A DNA stretch of 64,000 nucleotides from positions 248,001 to 312,000 of the forward strand of contig NW_026912212.1 of assembly GCF_963662255.1 (NCBI RefSeq). The letters are read 5' to 3'. A model generated the notes under the pieces. The model ran no database searches and had not been told where the DNA came from. It worked only from the letters and a program-made list of their open reading frames with translations. The first letter of the stretch is position 1. Each line of letters opens with the position of its first letter. Both the position numbers and the translations under genes were made by a program. The stretch comes from Cinclus cinclus (taxonomy: Eukaryota > Chordata > Aves > Passeriformes > Cinclidae). This document shows positions 63,701 to 64,000 of the stretch, piece after piece.

Positions 63701-63710
63701 CCATGCTCCA

Positions 63711-63865
63711 AAATCATGTCCCCTGTCCCTGTGTCCTGTTCCATGTCCTGTGCCATGCTCAAGGTCATGTCCTGTGTCCTATACCACACCCTGCACCCTG
63801 TGTCATGTCCTATATGCCCCATGTCCCATGTTTCATGTCTTTAGTCCCATGTCCCATGAAACCCT
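63711..63865 (+). repeat. CATGTCC-type minisatellite
   Basis: Repeated catgtcctgt, ccatgtccc and tgtcctat words, irregular period of about 15-20 bp. Confidence 0.75.
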
Positions 63866-64000
63866 TCACGCTGTGCCCCAGTCATGCCCAGGGCCCTACA
63901 CCAAGCCCAATCTTGGCATCATGGCCCTGGGAACTGGGACTGGCACTGGGGCTGGAAGCCACCTGGGACAATGCCTGGCATCATGACACAGCAGCTGGAA

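Overview
The window looks like nuclear DNA of a bird, most likely a songbird. The evidence is a decayed zinc-finger gene whose N-terminal exon and linker read like the large passerine C2H2 family, short compact introns, solo-LTR-like debris, CCCTAA telomere-type repeats and abundant GC-rich minisatellites. There is no bacterial gene organisation.

Bases 1-43690 are one head-to-tail satellite array. It holds 31 complete units and a truncated 32nd, all in the same orientation, and it runs off the left edge. Units come in two lengths, 1379 bp (17 copies) and 1365 bp (14 copies), which differ by one 14-bp block. Copies differ by only a handful of point variants. Shared variants reveal a second level of organisation: a 2744-bp dimer duplicated in tandem (15114-20601), a 4123-bp trimer duplicated in tandem (about 21450-29695), and a run of four short units at the right end. 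I do not recognise the monomer.

At about 43690 identity falls abruptly to a strongly diverged copy (43691-44435) that lacks roughly 530 bp of the monomer. Then comes a degenerate telomere-like tract (44599-44935) with a homogeneous ATCCCT run inside it. The C-rich strand is on +, as expected if the chromosome end lies or once lay to the left.

Bases 44936-53000 hold no gene I can support: mixed intergenic DNA, a short AAT microsatellite, C-rich tracts and probable retroelement debris (51800-52790). At 53173-53342 three ACTACA-type ZNF143-like sites form a promoter-like cluster. A 38-bp-class minisatellite (54190-55620) is split by a probable solo LTR (54738-55172). A pyrimidine minisatellite precedes a CCAAT/octamer promoter and the zinc-finger pseudogene (56500-58470).

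The right end contains part of a mucolipin (MCOLN1-like) gene on the minus strand (61200-62758). Four exons of the luminal domain have good splice sites and phases, but there is a frameshift that removes a conserved cysteine and a possible stop. Upstream and downstream exons are not visible, so it looks like a broken copy, unless assembly errors caused the damage. No functional protein-coding gene can be supported with confidence anywhere in the window.
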